Of a stretch of DNA of 53,822 nucleotides, positions 32,311-43,575 are shown in pieces. The position numbers were made by a program, and so were the translations under genes. The stretch is from Pseudoneurospora amorphoporcata (lineage: Eukaryota; Ascomycota; Sordariomycetes; Sordariales; Sordariaceae). Below the pieces are notes generated by a model that searched no databases, was not told the origin of the DNA, and saw only the letters and a list, made by a program, of their open reading frames with translations. Every line of letters begins with the position of its first letter. Positions within the stretch are counted from its first letter, which is position 1. The stretch lies in contig MU859283.1 of assembly GCA_033297205.1 (NCBI GenBank), positions 1 through 53,822 of the forward strand, read 5' to 3'.

Positions 32311-32571
32311 GATTCTTTGTAGCAGGCTGTGCTGATGGTGTATTGTAAGAACATGAAGCTCAAAAGCATCGGTCGCAATAAAGAGGGAACTCTTCCACTT
32401 GTTGGTCTTGGCTCTACCCCTCCATTCTTGTTCGACTGGGAAGTAACGCAAACGTTGGCGCATTATCGTAACAAACGCCTTTATAATGTAGCACCAACTC
32501 CTGTTCGGTTGGTTAACTTGGTCTAAATCATGCTAATGTTTGCTGCCTTGCAAATCCATCCATATCCGTCA

Positions 32572-33628
32572 TCACTCCTGCGCAACAACCGGCCTCACAA
32601 CGCTCTCAAACAACCTCCTCTTCTCCCCCCCCGCCTCCGGTCCTGTCCACTCCTCTTCCACCTCGGCCCACGCCTCCCACCACAGCCTATGGGTACTCTG
32701 AACCTTGTCCTCCCTATCAAAGTCTCTGCTCGCCCACGGTTTGTCAAGGATATAATGCAACACCTTTACGTCTTCATCCTTCCACAGATTCGAGTGGCAG
32801 TCCCGCATCGGTTTGAGGGCGTTGTAGACATAAGGCAAAGGCTTCCATTTGTTGCGGTAGACGATGGCCAGGATGTCCTGGTCGGGGAAGACCATGTCGG
32901 GGACGTCCGGGTGGGTTTCGATGGCGTCGATGAGGGCGTCGAATTGGGGTTTTGAGGGGGTCAGGACCACGGTGCCGCTGTTGAGGAGGTGATGTGTGCG
33001 CGGGGAGGTAGGGTGGATGGGTGCTGGAGAGCCGGTTTGTGGGTTGGCGGAGGTAAAGGGGCAGTTTTTGGGGATCCTATTTGGCCATGTCAGTTGAGGT
33101 TGTGATATTGGATAGGTGAACATGCATACCAATCTTGGGGATAGTGGGCAAGCTTGCGAGGGTTACAAGTGCAAGCATGTACGCATGCAATGTGGCCCTC
33201 TGGAAGATCCAGAGTCATCAAGTCGTCAATGTTTTGGAGAATGATTTGGTCACTGTCGAGGAGGACGACTCTCTGGAGATGTGGGTGTTAGTGACCATTG
33301 TCTGGGTAGTGTAATGTAACATTGCAGCCTTTGTGCATACCTCATATTCGGTCATGGCCCATGGGGCTAGCTTCTGCCAAAATGCCTTGTTGACGTTGCA
33401 TTTTCGCGTAGGCTCGATGTCTTGGATGAGAATGGTGGGAATGCCGGCAGCAGCAAAAGCAGCCATGAGCTCGTTATCGGCCTCGGCTTCGCGGGTGACC
33501 ATGATCTTGAGCTGGTACCTTGACCCCGCCTTTTTCAAGGTGTGGTTGAGGACCAGAGCCCCGCCAAGGTACGCCCTCTTGGTGACGAGGGTAGTCCAGA
33601 TCTTGTTGGTAGGGTAGTCAACCACCAT
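32572..33628 (-). CDS. GT8-family (glycogenin-like) glycosyltransferase, 311 aa
   Basis: Three exons: 33628-33341, 33272-33130 and 33076-32572; the introns are 68 and 53 nt. Total 311 residues from the first ATG in frame. Motifs of retaining GT8 enzymes: KIWTTLVTKRAYLGGALVLN (nucleotide-sugar pocket), the metal-binding DxD in VVLLDSDQIILQNIDDL (about residues 98-114, formed right after intron 1), LLNSGTVVLTPS, and FPDQDILAIVYRNKWKPLPY. No signal peptide or membrane anchor is present in this model. Upstream sequence (frame ...PYINDLHIFI, and an acceptor TTTCCCCAG near 33670) leaves open an extra 5' exon. Donor and acceptor cannot be named; glycogenin, galactinol-synthase-like and cell-wall glycan enzymes share this fold. 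Confidence 0.87.
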
Positions 33629-33880
33629 GATGAAAATGTGCAAGTCGTTGATGTATGGTCCTGGGGAAAAGGCGACGTGCTCTTTTTATTGTTCTTCAAA
33701 TCACCCGAGATACGAATCCGAGACAGAGACGGAATGACGGCACTGGGATGGCCTATACTTGGGGCGCTCGAATCGTTGATCACGTCAGAGCACGGGATGG
33801 AATGGAGTCGTCTTGGAGGAGGGGTACCTTAACCGGGATACAGTTCGGCTGCGTAGTTTTAGCTACTTGGAAGCTATATG

Positions 33881-34384
33881 TCAAGGGATACAGTTGAGTA
33901 TTTGTACATGGATATGCGGCACACCCGGACCCTGACTGTAGGCATGCAGTGAACTAACTTGGATGAACAGTTCATGGTCGTCTGGAAAGGTTCCATTCGA
34001 TTTCAGAAGCTCGCTTGTCAAGCGCGCATCAAGGGTCTTGCCCAAAACACAGGATCCCCCGCCATCGTCTTCGATCTTTTCAAGAGTCCACCGAAAAGAG
34101 AAACCCACTTCCAAGCGCGGCAAACCCCGGCCCTCTTCTCGGTCGGAATGAAGGGACCCCGGGCATAAGAAACACCGCAGAAGACGGACAAAGTCAGCAA
34201 CCTCAAAGTACAGAGCATCACCAAATTGAGTCCAGACAAACAATACATGGTCAGCTGTTGGCGGCAGTCCAAGTGCCCAAGGCCTTTTGACTCTTTGGCA
34301 TGGCCTATCTCGGTATTTTCGACCCCAACAGATTCGAACGGTTAACGAGATGATCAGTGACAGGGTGCGCCTTGAAAAGGTCAT
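33881..34384 (-). other. Open frame upstream of the GT8 gene, coding status unclear
   Basis: From ATG 34384-34382 the frame opens with a short hydrophobic segment (MTFSRRTLSLIISLTVRICW) and runs about 167 residues without recognisable motifs. It contains NGTFPDDHELFIQ followed by GTTAGT, a possible donor whose phase fits the acceptor near 33670. That would join it to the GT8 gene as an N-terminal anchor exon across a roughly 285-nt intron. This is only a possibility; a spurious frame is equally likely. Confidence 0.2.
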
Positions 34385-34981
34385 CTTCCACACTGGGTAT
34401 CATTAGAATTGGAAGCAGAAAAAAAAATGGGGTGCATCGTTGTGAAGAGTCTCATTATCATGGAGACCGGAGGTCAGATGAAGGTCAAGTAGACATACGA
34501 GTAAGAATTCAAGAAAGTTCAAAAGATGGTTGCATTTTTGGAGGGGAAGCTCATTGAATGAACCTAGGTACAAGTGGGCATCGATAAGATAAGAGCTACG
34601 GCTTACACGGTCACGTGCGAGCGCAAGCACAGACCAGAAACAGCTCATCAGAGGTCCAGATTGCTGCCCCGAGGATTCGGCTTGTGATTGGCCCGCGCCC
34701 GACCTTGAATTTCCATCAATTTGGCTGGCACTTGCTTTCTCTTGGCACTGCCCGTGTCAGAGGCAAAGCAGCAGAGCAGAAGACATCGACAGATGGACTG
34801 ACAGTGAACTTCTCCATCAACAAACAACACTTTTCCGCAACCACCCACTCACTCCCTTGTCGCCTTTCTCGAATCTCTGCCTGCCGCCCATTCAGCTGCT
34901 CTTCTTTTCTCACGACCGTCTGCAAACTTCACATCTTTCCTCTCTACAACCACGACTCGAAGCCCATACTTGCCGGCCAAA

Positions 34982-35977
34982 ATGGGTGAATCACGGTGTG
35001 TACTACACCACGCGACCCGCTTGTCGCCCCGGCCACCCATGGTGCCGACTCGGGGCCCAACAACAGCCCTCGCGAGCTTCAGCTGACCACATTCAATGTC
35101 TACAGTCAAGAGCTCCTTCAATGGATCAACAGCCTTCTCCAACTCAACCTTACCAAGGTTGAGCAGTGCGGTACTGGGTAAGTTTGCCATGCCCCTCCAT
35201 CCGCCATCCGCCCCGTCCTCGAACCCCTTTTGCTGACCGTCGGTTGGGACAGCGCCGCCCTCTGCCAGATCTACGACAGCATCTTCGGCGATGTTCCCAT
35301 GTCCCGCGTCAAGTTCAACGTGACCTCGGAATATGCCTACATTCAGAACTTCAAGATCCTCCAGAGTGCGTAGTCGGTTCCCCGGCCAAGCTGCACAGAG
35401 AGATAGATACTGACGACGGCTACCTCCAGACACCTTTACCAAGCACCAGATCGACAAGTCCATCCCCATCGAGGCGCTCGTAAAATGCAAGATGCAGGAC
35501 AACCTCGACTTCCTGCAGTGGACCAAGAAGTTCTGGGACCAATACTACCCCGGCGGTGATTACGATGCTGTCGCCCGTCGCAAGGGTGGCGCTATGCCTG
35601 CCAGCATGACGGGCACCTCTCGCGCTTCCGCTGGCTCGGCTGCCGCGAGACGTCCCGGTGGCGCCACTCCCACCGGCGGCGCCCGTGTTGCTGCCAGAGC
35701 CCCCGCTGCCAGCTCCGCCGCCACCGAGGCTCTCAAGCAGGAGGTTGCCACTCTTAAGGAGGCTGTCGGCGGTCTTGAGCGCGAGCGCGACTTCTACTTC
35801 CACAAGTTGCGCGACATCGAGGTTCTTGTTCAGGGCGCTGTCGAGGAGGACCCCGAGCTCGAGAAGCAGGAGGACGGTCTCATCAAGGCCATCCAGGCCA
35901 TCCTCTACTCGACCGAGGAGGGCTTCGAGATTCCCGACGCCGATGCCGAGGCAGCCGACGATCAGGAGACCTTTTAA
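34982..35977 (+). CDS. EB1/Bim1/Mal3 microtubule plus-end-binding protein, 248 aa
   Basis: Four exons: 34982-34995, 35106-35177, 35253-35365 and 35430-35977. The introns are 110, 75 and 64 nt, placed densely at the 5' end. Total 248 residues. The tiny first exon codes MGES plus part of Arg, giving MGESRQELLQWINSLLQLNL after splicing. This is the start of the calponin-homology domain (about residues 4-105), which contains VEQCGTGAALCQIYDSIFGD, VKFNVTSEYAYIQNFKILQN and DNLDFLQWTKKFWDQYYPGG. A basic Ala/Thr/Gly-rich linker follows, and then the dimerising EB1 coiled coil with RERDFYFHKLRDIEVLVQ (about 190-220) and an acidic tail ending in DDQETF. There is no C-terminal EEY. The protein recruits other factors to growing microtubule ends. 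Confidence 0.96.
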
Positions 35978-37561
35978 ACGGATCACACAGTTGGTTTAAC
36001 GACTATGGCGACAAGTGCGACGCGGCCTGCTCACTCAGATGGGCCGAGGGCAGCGCCGCGCAAGCAGGTTGGAGGTGGTTTGCGCAAAGGCACAAGTATT
36101 AATGGGTGTTGTTATTTGGCTCGGGATCACGCATTGCGGACTACAAGGGTTGCTATTCTGTTGCTATTGTTGGTGGGCACATTGCGGTGGTGTATTAGGG
36201 AAAAGGGGGGCGGGTCTGATACTAGTGGGCTTTCTTTTAAGCATAACAAAGGGACCCCTATTTTATACATTTGGGACGGACAGCATGTGGTATGCATAGT
36301 ATGGGGTTAATCGTCTGCTCTATACCCTCTCCTTTGCACGGATTTGCAGTATTTACAATAGGGTCCTTTGCCCCATGGACACCAGCTGGGTCGGGCGTTT
36401 TCAGCATGGTCCACGCGCACTGCAACTCACATACTACGAATACTTGACAGTAGACTAGATAAAAGCTATCTGGGTATCATTTTTGCTGCATCGTGAGCCT
36501 GGCAGTTTGAGTGGTAGAGATGATGATCTAGACTTGGGCAGCATGATTGCCTCTTGCATGTGTGTTACAGTGTTTGAAGACGAATCAATCGCTCCCTTGA
36601 GGTGTTCTGAGGCTGTCAAGTTACACGGCGTTCCCGAACCTCTCGGGGTCGACCGAACACTGGCAGCCACGCCACGTACACTGGGGGCCGGAGAGGTGCC
36701 CGGAAATGGGCTGGGTTCGCCTGTTGGCGCTTAACTCATCCAGCCACTAAACGCCAGCGAACCCTGTTAGGCAGTTGACGTTGTGGATAAGGTAGCCTCG
36801 AAAGTAGCATCGCATCCGCCTCTGCCGTCCACGCACTGGACGGAGGCTTCCCCAAACTTCAAAGCACGGCCAACCACCAAATCGGTCAGCTGCACTTTTG
36901 AGCTGCAAGCTGCACTGCATTGACAACAACCACTGCATTTTACCCCAATCCAATTCTCCAAACAACGGACTGAACACCAAACACCAAACACCAAACCGAT
37001 TCCCGGCCTCACATCTCTACTTCTTTTTTTCTCTTTCTCTCTCCTACTTTTTGCATTGGGCATCCGCGTCTGCTTCTTTGGTCTTGCAAGAGATACCCGT
37101 CCCATTGTTCAAGTTCAGTTTCACTTCGAAGCGCTTCGTCAGCATTGAAACGAGCCCGTCATCCCAGCCATCCACAATTCGCATTGGCGATTCATCATTA
37201 CCGACCGTCAGTGCTGCCTGCCAGCCCTGTTGACCTTCCTTCTGTCGACACGGATGACGACAAATCCATCCGATCCGTAACTATCCACGAGAATCCCTGC
37301 TTTAAGAGGGTCGACTATCGGTCTTCACGCCGCTTCTCTCTTCCTCACCGGCCGATCGCATCGTGTCACAGTCACACGACCAAACTCCCCGAGTGACCGT
37401 GAAAGCTGCTGCCTTTCATCATAGCAGGGGCGAGGTTTCTATGATCTGAACATCAAACAACACCACCACCACAAATAATAACAACCATCACAACACAACA
37501 AAAAACAAGCAATCAACCGAAGATCCCGGGGCGCACAGCCAAAAGGCAGGAAACGGCAACC
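35978..37561. other. Intergenic between EB1 and Vam7-like genes
   Basis: 3' flank of EB1 and the long upstream region of the Vam7-like gene. The last 130 bases before 37562 are A/C-rich (AACATCAAACAACACCACC and on), typical of a fungal 5' leader. No gene recognised. Confidence 0.6.
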
Positions 37562-38761
37562 ATGGCCCCCCCAGCCGAGATCTCGATCCCCACAACCTCG
37601 ATATCCACCCCCTCTTCTTGTTCCGAATCCGGGGGTTCCACTTCATCCAAACCATTTACCCTCTACAACATCACCCTCCGCCTTCCCCTGCGCTCCTTCG
37701 TCGTCCAAAAGCGCTACTCGGACTTCCTGGCCCTCCACCAAGCCCTGACCTCCCTCGTCGGCTCCCCGCCTCCCGAACCCCTGCCGGCAAAGAACTGGTT
37801 CAAATCCACCGTCAACTCCCCCGAGCTCACGGAGAAGCGCCGCGTCGGTCTAGAGCGCTACCTCCGCGCCATCGCCGAGCCGCCTGATCGTCGCTGGCGC
37901 GACACCCCCGTCTGGCGCGCCTTCTTAAACCTCCCCGGTGGCGCGGGTGGTTCCAATGCGGCTGCCAGCACGACGGGTAGTGGAAGCGGGATTGAGGGCA
38001 AGATCCCCGCCATTGGGCTTAAGGATGCCAACCTCGCGGCCGCCAGCGACCCGGGCACCTGGCTGGATTTACACCGCGAGCTGAAGGGCGCGTTGCACGA
38101 GGCGCGCGTGGCGCTGGGGAGGAGGGATGGGGCGACGGAGAATATGACCAAGCTGGAGGCCGGCGCGGCGGCGAAGAGGGCGCTGATCAGAGCGGGCAGT
38201 TTGCTTGGCGCGCTGCAGGAGGGGTTGGGGGTTTTGAAGAGTAGCGGAAGGGTGGGCGAGGGGGAACTGAGACGACGAAGGGATCTGTTGGCGGCTGCGA
38301 GGGTGGAGAGGGATGGGTTGGATAAACTCAGTTCGAGCATGGCACACGCAAGTCGCGAAGCGGCGAGGCAGGCTTCAATTGGTGACGGGGCTTCTGGAGG
38401 AGCAAGGAGTGGGAGTAGTAGTGGGGAGGCCGGGGAGAGGGCCAAGCTTTTTGCTGGGTCTTCTGGGGCCGGCGGTTCGGTGAGAGGGGGGAGGGTGTTG
38501 GGCGCGCCGCTGCCGGAGACGGAACGGACGAGGGAACTGGATAATGATGGGGTGTTGCAGTTGCAGAGGGATACCATGCGCGATCAGGATATGGAGGTCG
38601 AAGCGCTGGCGAGGATCGTGCGGAGGCAGAAGGAGATGGGGTTGGCGATTAACGATGAGGTGGAGCGCCAGACGAACATGCTGGATCACCTTAACACTAA
38701 TGTCGATGTGGTGGATAAGAAACTGAGGGTCGCCAAGGGACGGGTCAAGAGGCTTGGTTGA
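37562..38761 (+). CDS. Vam7-like PX-domain SNARE, 399 aa
   Basis: A single exon; the ATG at 37562 has a good context (ACC ATGG). The N-terminal half is a PX (phosphoinositide-binding) domain, about residues 8-125, with SFVVQKRYSDFLALHQAL (the Arg-Tyr-Ser PI3P-contact motif), the PxxP-containing PPEPLPAKNWF and RRVGLERYLRAIAEPP. A Gly/Ala/Ser-rich middle follows. The C-terminus is a Qc-SNARE helix, about residues 330-395: LARIVRRQKEMGLAINDEVE, then RQTNMLDHLNTNVDVVDKKL. There is no transmembrane anchor, as expected for Vam7, which is held to the vacuole by its PX domain and drives homotypic vacuole fusion. The middle is longer than in yeast Vam7 and is low complexity. Confidence 0.9.
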   Translation: MAPPAEISIPTTSISTPSSCSESGGSTSSKPFTLYNITLRLPLRSFVVQKRYSDFLALHQALTSLVGSPPPEPLPAKNWFKSTVNSPELTEKRRVGLERYLRAIAEPPDRRWRDTPVWRAFLNLPGGAGGSNAAASTTGSGSGIEGKIPAIGLKDANLAAASDPGTWLDLHRELKGALHEARVALGRRDGATENMTKLEAGAAAKRALIRAGSLLGALQEGLGVLKSSGRVGEGELRRRRDLLAAARVERDGLDKLSSSMAHASREAARQASIGDGASGGARSGSSSGEAGERAKLFAGSSGAGGSVRGGRVLGAPLPETERTRELDNDGVLQLQRDTMRDQDMEVEALARIVRRQKEMGLAINDEVERQTNMLDHLNTNVDVVDKKLRVAKGRVKRLG

Positions 38762-38802
38762 CGTGAGGCGCCGCCTCCCGAGGGGGAAAGTCATGAAGGG
38801 TT

Positions 38803-38832
38803 GGAAGAGGAGGAGGAGGAGGAGGAGGAGGA
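38803..38832. repeat. GGA triplet tract
   Basis: (GGA)n just after the Vam7-like stop codon, in the presumed 3' untranslated region. Confidence 0.9.
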
Positions 38833-40812
38833 TAGTTTCAACAGGATGGTTTTTTTGATGTCAAGCGAGGAAAGTTCCATGGCTGAAATGGTTGTTGTTC
38901 CTACCGCGGTGGCACAAGAGCAACAGAGTGAGGTTCCTCACAGGGCCCGCCACGGGCGCTTACGACTACGACGAGATCAATGGCTGTATGAATCATTACC
39001 AGATGACGACGGACACGACGACCGCAGCACCGAGAAAGAAAAGACGAGGACAAAGTCACAACAGCCACAGCAAGCCGACGAAGGAGAAGGAGAAGGAAAG
39101 GGTAAGCATCCCTCGGGAGGCGGCAGTGCCGGCCGCGGAGGTGAAGAAGGTAACATGTTCGACGCCGTCCTTTTGCTTTGTGTCCAGGGCGTTCTCGCCG
39201 GCGTCCAAGGGTTTTGGTTGTTACAGTGGGTGTTGGGCAGGTTGTCGGATGTGCTGGTGGAGTTTGGCCTACTTCTTGTGGGCATACAACCTAGTACGAC
39301 GGAGTGAGCCGAGGCACTTGGTTGGTTCATCCAGCACATGTTTCCCCTTTTCACAAACCCTCTTGCTAAGTACGGACATCCTTTCTCAACTGTCTTTTTG
39401 TTTCTGGATTCTGGATTTGTTTAAATGTCATGTTTATCTTACCGTCTGGCTTATATGTCTGTCATTCCTTTGTAGTTTACAGCGGCGTGGTGGATATATA
39501 ACTCGGAGACGTGCCTGGGCGCTGTTTCTTTTGTACAGAGAGCACAGAGAGCGGATTTCGATTAAATTGTTCTACATCCCGAAGGCCCTGTACAGACGTG
39601 ATGTGATGAATGTTGGACACTCCCAGCCATCTGGTTACCCGTGGTTCACCCTCGTACCCTGTAATAATTTCCCAGGTCCCTATTACGTCACGGATAGGGA
39701 CAGGCCTTTTTTTACGTAAACCGGTTGCCTAGCAACGGCTGGGCTCTTTTCTTTGTCACTTTCTTGAGCTTGAACTGGCTTCCAACACGATGAATGTGGC
39801 CCTCCACAACTTTGTTAGGAAAAACCAGTAGTAACAACACATTGATTATAGCAAAAAGGCAAGTACGTTGGAAGAAATCTGTTTGCAGAAAACAATTGTC
39901 GGAACGTGGAAGGGGCCAAGCCGCGCTGGTAAGCCTGGGCTTGTTTCGAAACTTTGGTCACGCCAAGCAGCGAATCGCTGACGGCCACAGCCTGGCAACT
40001 TTGAAGGAAGTCGATTTGGCGGTTGCTGATTTGTTAAGGTTGTGCAACAGACAGCAAATTGATCCATCCGGATGATACATGAAAATTACTACGGGTATAC
40101 CTACTCTCCAAATTGTCATCGTATCGAAGACGGGTGGCCGCTGTCTTCTTGGGAGTTCGGGGCTCAACTGTACCCCACCGCCCGAAACTCCACTGGTCCC
40201 TGTCGGTCAATTGGCGAGAAAACCCACTGTAAAGTAAACAATCGGAGCACCATTCACCTTCCACTGCCTTCCCCTTCACTTCCACTTGTTGCAGTTTCCC
40301 AAGCTGGGCGTCACACAAACTACAATCCTGCTGTGAGGCTGTGTAATTTCTTTCCTCTGTCTTCTTCACAGCCTCCTCCTCCTCCTCCGACACAACGGTT
40401 GTATGCGCCGGCCACCGACATTAAATCCTGTCCTATACCACAGCCTTTTTTGCTCGGGTGACGACCACGGATCTTGTGCAATTCTGGTCTTGACGTTGTT
40501 GAACTTGCACCGCATCGAAGCCGGAGAGGTAAGTCCACCACTGTATTCCTTCGAGCTCCCAAGCGTCGCACGTCTTCGCAAGCTGTCAAGAGCGCCTGGG
40601 TTACACTGAGGACTGAGGCTGACACATGGCAGACATCTGCCGATTTTTAGACCTTTTGCCTGCCTAGATGGCTGCCCACGAGTACTATAGAGCAACCTAA
40701 TATTCGAACTTGGAGGCGCCGCCGTACCTTGCGACCGTTTTCAACCCGAGCGACAATCACGTCCAAGGACATTACCACCAACAAGATATACTGTTAACGG
40801 CGCGGCCCCGAA
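38833..40812. other. No supported gene between Vam7-like and 40813
   Basis: Two overlapping + frames at 38.8-39.7 kb are open for 170-275 codons, but one lacks an ATG at its opening and both change character after 39.1 kb; they are probably 3' untranslated sequence. The segment 40.0-40.8 kb is upstream and leader sequence of the next gene. No RNA gene recognised. Confidence 0.5.
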
Positions 40813-43575
40813 ATGGACGAGGCACCGCCGCCTCCCCCACCGCCTCACGGCAAAAACCCAAAGACTTCGGCCGGTTCCAGCGCCCTTCCTACTGGGAAAT
40901 ATGACGTCTTCATCATACCCGAACACTCTGCCGGCGCTGGATTCCTATACTTGCCATCGCTCCAGCCGCAATGGAACAGCTTCTGTGCTGGCGTTGTCTC
41001 CACCCTCGGCGCCCTGCTCCTAGGAAAAGCGCTGACGCCAGCTTTCCTAGCATGGTGGTACAGCGGAATCGGCACCGTTGGATTGACCATACTGTTGGTT
41101 GCCGTAGCGTTCGGATCTTGGTCACTTGGCCGATCGTCAAGCAAGGTGAAGCTGGGATCGGGCAGCGACTGGCACAAGACAGCGGGCGAATTCGGTGCCT
41201 CTGGAGCGTTCGAGACGGCACCTGCTAGCGAGGGTCCCACGTCTACCCAAGGACCGCCACCACGTCCTCCTACACCTCCCACCGATCCCGAGACTCCGGC
41301 GGATGAGTGGTCGCGTCCCTCGTGGAAGGAAGAGAAAGACTCTAAGCCTGAGCCACAAGCTGAGCCGGAGCCGGAGCCCAAGGCCAAGCACAGGCCACAA
41401 TCCCCAACGCAGACAAGATCGCACAAGAGACCGCAGTCTCCTACCCAGACTCGCTCACATAAGCGCCCACAGTCTCCGACCCAGACTCGGTCTCACGTAA
41501 AGTCGCAATCCAAATCCCACTCCAAATCTCAGACAAAGTCACAGCCGAAGCCACAGCCACCGCCGGAACCCGAGCTGAGACCCGAGGATGACCCCGATTA
41601 TGATCCGGGACCAGAGCCGGTGCCAGAGACGTCTCGCGAAGAGCCAGCCAATGCCCATGAGCAGACGTGCGACCCACCCATGGCGAACGACCCTCTCAAT
41701 CCAACCAAGTCTGAAGTCTCCGCTAAAGGCGCCTGGGAAAAGGCCAGAGAGGAGACTCGGAGGCGGGAGGAAGAGCGCAAGGCAAAGGAGGCCGACCAAA
41801 AGAGGCGCGAGGATGCCGCTCGCCGTCTGCGTGAGCTGCGAGAACGTGATGCACGTGAGCGCGAGAAACGGGAGAAGGAGACCCGTGAGAGGGCGGAAAG
41901 AGAGAGGGAGCGCAAGGAACAAGAGGCTCTGGAGGAAGAGCGTCTGGAGCGCGAGATGCGAGAAAAGGTGGAGCGTGAAATGCGTCAGAAAGCCGAGTGG
42001 GAAGCCAAGGAACTCGCTGCTATAGAAAAGGAGCGCTTGGCAAGAGAACGAGAAGGCAAGGAACGCGAGCGCCAAATAAAGCTGGAACAGGAAGCCCGTC
42101 AACGCGAGCGGGAACGTCTCCTGCGCGAGCAGTTAACCCGTGAGCGCGAGGCAAGGGAGCGTGAAGCCAGGGAACGTGAGGAAAAGGAACGCGAAGCCAA
42201 GGAGCGTGAAATGCGCGAAGCCCGTGAGCGGGAGGAGCTGAGACAGAAGGACGAGGCCATACGGCGTGAGGAGGAAAGGAAACGACTTGAGCGGGACCAG
42301 AAAGAAGCGAGGGAACGTGAAATCCGGGAAGCCATAAGGCGAAGGGAACAGGAGGCTCGCGAAGTCCGCGAAGCACAAGAGCAGAGGGACCGGGAGGAGC
42401 GCCTTGAGCAGCTTCGGCGGGAAGACGAGGAGATGGAAAAGGAGAAGGAGAGGCTTGCGCGCAAGGAAACACCTTACGCGATGCCAAAGGTTGGCGAGAG
42501 GACCAGTTTGTGGCCCAACGGTCGACCGCCTTCCATCGTCACTCCTTCAGCTACCGCCTCGCAGACTTCCCATGCTTCCACCGCCCGTACTTCGACCCCA
42601 CGCGCATCGCCCGCGCCACCACACTCTCCCACGAAATCGCCCAATCCAGCGGCAGCGAGGACGGCGTCACCGAAGCCTGCATCCCCCAGACCAGCGTCGA
42701 GTGCGACAGGAACTGCTGACGAATACTCGTACCGGCCCTACGACAAGCCTAAGAACCATGCCGCGGCCCGTAAGAAGTCGGTCTCGGATGTCTCAGAGGA
42801 CTCATACGCGCCGTCCGCCACCACAAACAATACCAGCCCTCCTCCATCAATGCGGCCCGCATATCATACTGAGGATCCTGGCAAGATTGTTATCAAGGCC
42901 GTTTATAACTTTGTTAACCAATTCTCGAAAACGCCAGCTTCACAGCTCATCTCTGGTGTCGGCACGGTTACCGATGGCCTTATTCTTCGCATCTCAACCG
43001 CCGGCCTCTTCGTTGACGACGACGTCCGTGGCGTAGCCCAGCGCGAATGGGACATCAAGGCCTGGACCCTTAAGCAAGTTGAGGTCTGGTGCCCCGTGCT
43101 GGCCGCCAGCTCTTCGAACGGCACCGGCGTTGCCTCTGGCGCAATTCCGCCTTCGCACCCGCTGTTCAAGATGATGCCAACTAGCAGCGCAATGCGGCGT
43201 GCGGCTGAGAAGGCTGCCACGAGAGCCTTCAACGGCGAAGAGGCCGTTGCCTACCTTAACGAGCTCGGAACGTGTTGCAGCACGAGCTGCCGGTTAGGCC
43301 TGAACGCTAACAGCTCGGGCTCTTCGGCTGCTGGGTCGGCTGCCGCCTCACAAGAGGCAGAAGGGTGGAAGTTCAGGGGTCTGCATCTCTTGCGTACGAG
43401 CATTCGCGATCAGGAAGGAAAGCGCTTCTTGTTTGTTGTTGGCGAAGAGGAGGCGTGGAAGATCGCCAAGGGTCTTCAGTCACTTCGGAGCGGCAGCCAG
43501 GCGCGCGCGGTGGCCGTTTCCGGCTTCAGTGGCATTGAGGCAAAGGGCATTCTCGAGACACTGGGTTGGGGTTAG
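40813..43575 (+). CDS. Membrane protein with very long Glu/Arg-rich helix, 920 aa
   Basis: A single exon. Residues 1-30 are Pro-rich. Residues about 55-105 hold two hydrophobic segments (FCAGVVSTLGALLLGKALT and VGLTILLVAVAFGSWSLG), suggesting an ER or other membrane anchor. A 12-residue unit RPQSPTQTRSHK occurs three times in tandem (about 193-228, bases 41389-41496). From about 306 to 554 the sequence is almost entirely E, R, K, Q and A with REREAREREE-type periodicity, a candidate single alpha-helix or coiled coil some 250 residues long. A Ser/Thr/Pro/Ala-rich linker follows. The C-terminal region (about 690-920) is globular-looking, with VIKAVYNFVNQFSKTP, GLILRISTAGLFVDDDV and FLFVVGEEEAWKIAKGL. 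No known enzyme is recognised; a tethering role is only an inference. Confidence 0.8.
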   Translation: MDEAPPPPPPPHGKNPKTSAGSSALPTGKYDVFIIPEHSAGAGFLYLPSLQPQWNSFCAGVVSTLGALLLGKALTPAFLAWWYSGIGTVGLTILLVAVAFGSWSLGRSSSKVKLGSGSDWHKTAGEFGASGAFETAPASEGPTSTQGPPPRPPTPPTDPETPADEWSRPSWKEEKDSKPEPQAEPEPEPKAKHRPQSPTQTRSHKRPQSPTQTRSHKRPQSPTQTRSHVKSQSKSHSKSQTKSQPKPQPPPEPELRPEDDPDYDPGPEPVPETSREEPANAHEQTCDPPMANDPLNPTKSEVSAKGAWEKAREETRRREEERKAKEADQKRREDAARRLRELRERDAREREKREKETRERAERERERKEQEALEEERLEREMREKVEREMRQKAEWEAKELAAIEKERLAREREGKERERQIKLEQEARQRERERLLREQLTREREAREREAREREEKEREAKEREMREAREREELRQKDEAIRREEERKRLERDQKEAREREIREAIRRREQEAREVREAQEQRDREERLEQLRREDEEMEKEKERLARKETPYAMPKVGERTSLWPNGRPPSIVTPSATASQTSHASTARTSTPRASPAPPHSPTKSPNPAAARTASPKPASPRPASSATGTADEYSYRPYDKPKNHAAARKKSVSDVSEDSYAPSATTNNTSPPPSMRPAYHTEDPGKIVIKAVYNFVNQFSKTPASQLISGVGTVTDGLILRISTAGLFVDDDVRGVAQREWDIKAWTLKQVEVWCPVLAASSSNGTGVASGAIPPSHPLFKMMPTSSAMRRAAEKAATRAFNGEEAVAYLNELGTCCSTSCRLGLNANSSGSSAAGSAAASQEAEGWKFRGLHLLRTSIRDQEGKRFLFVVGEEEAWKIAKGLQSLRSGSQARAVAVSGFSGIEAKGILETLGWG

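Noticed and set aside
38801..39719. Overlapping + frames of 168 and 275 codons after the Vam7-like gene
   Set aside because: The longer one has no ATG at its opening, both begin within or next to the GGA tract, and no domain or splice model fits; probably 3' untranslated sequence.
41539..42487. Leu- and Ser-rich minus frames opposite the long charged helix gene
   Set aside because: They mirror the repetitive GAG/CGT codons of the + strand gene; hydrophobicity is an artefact.
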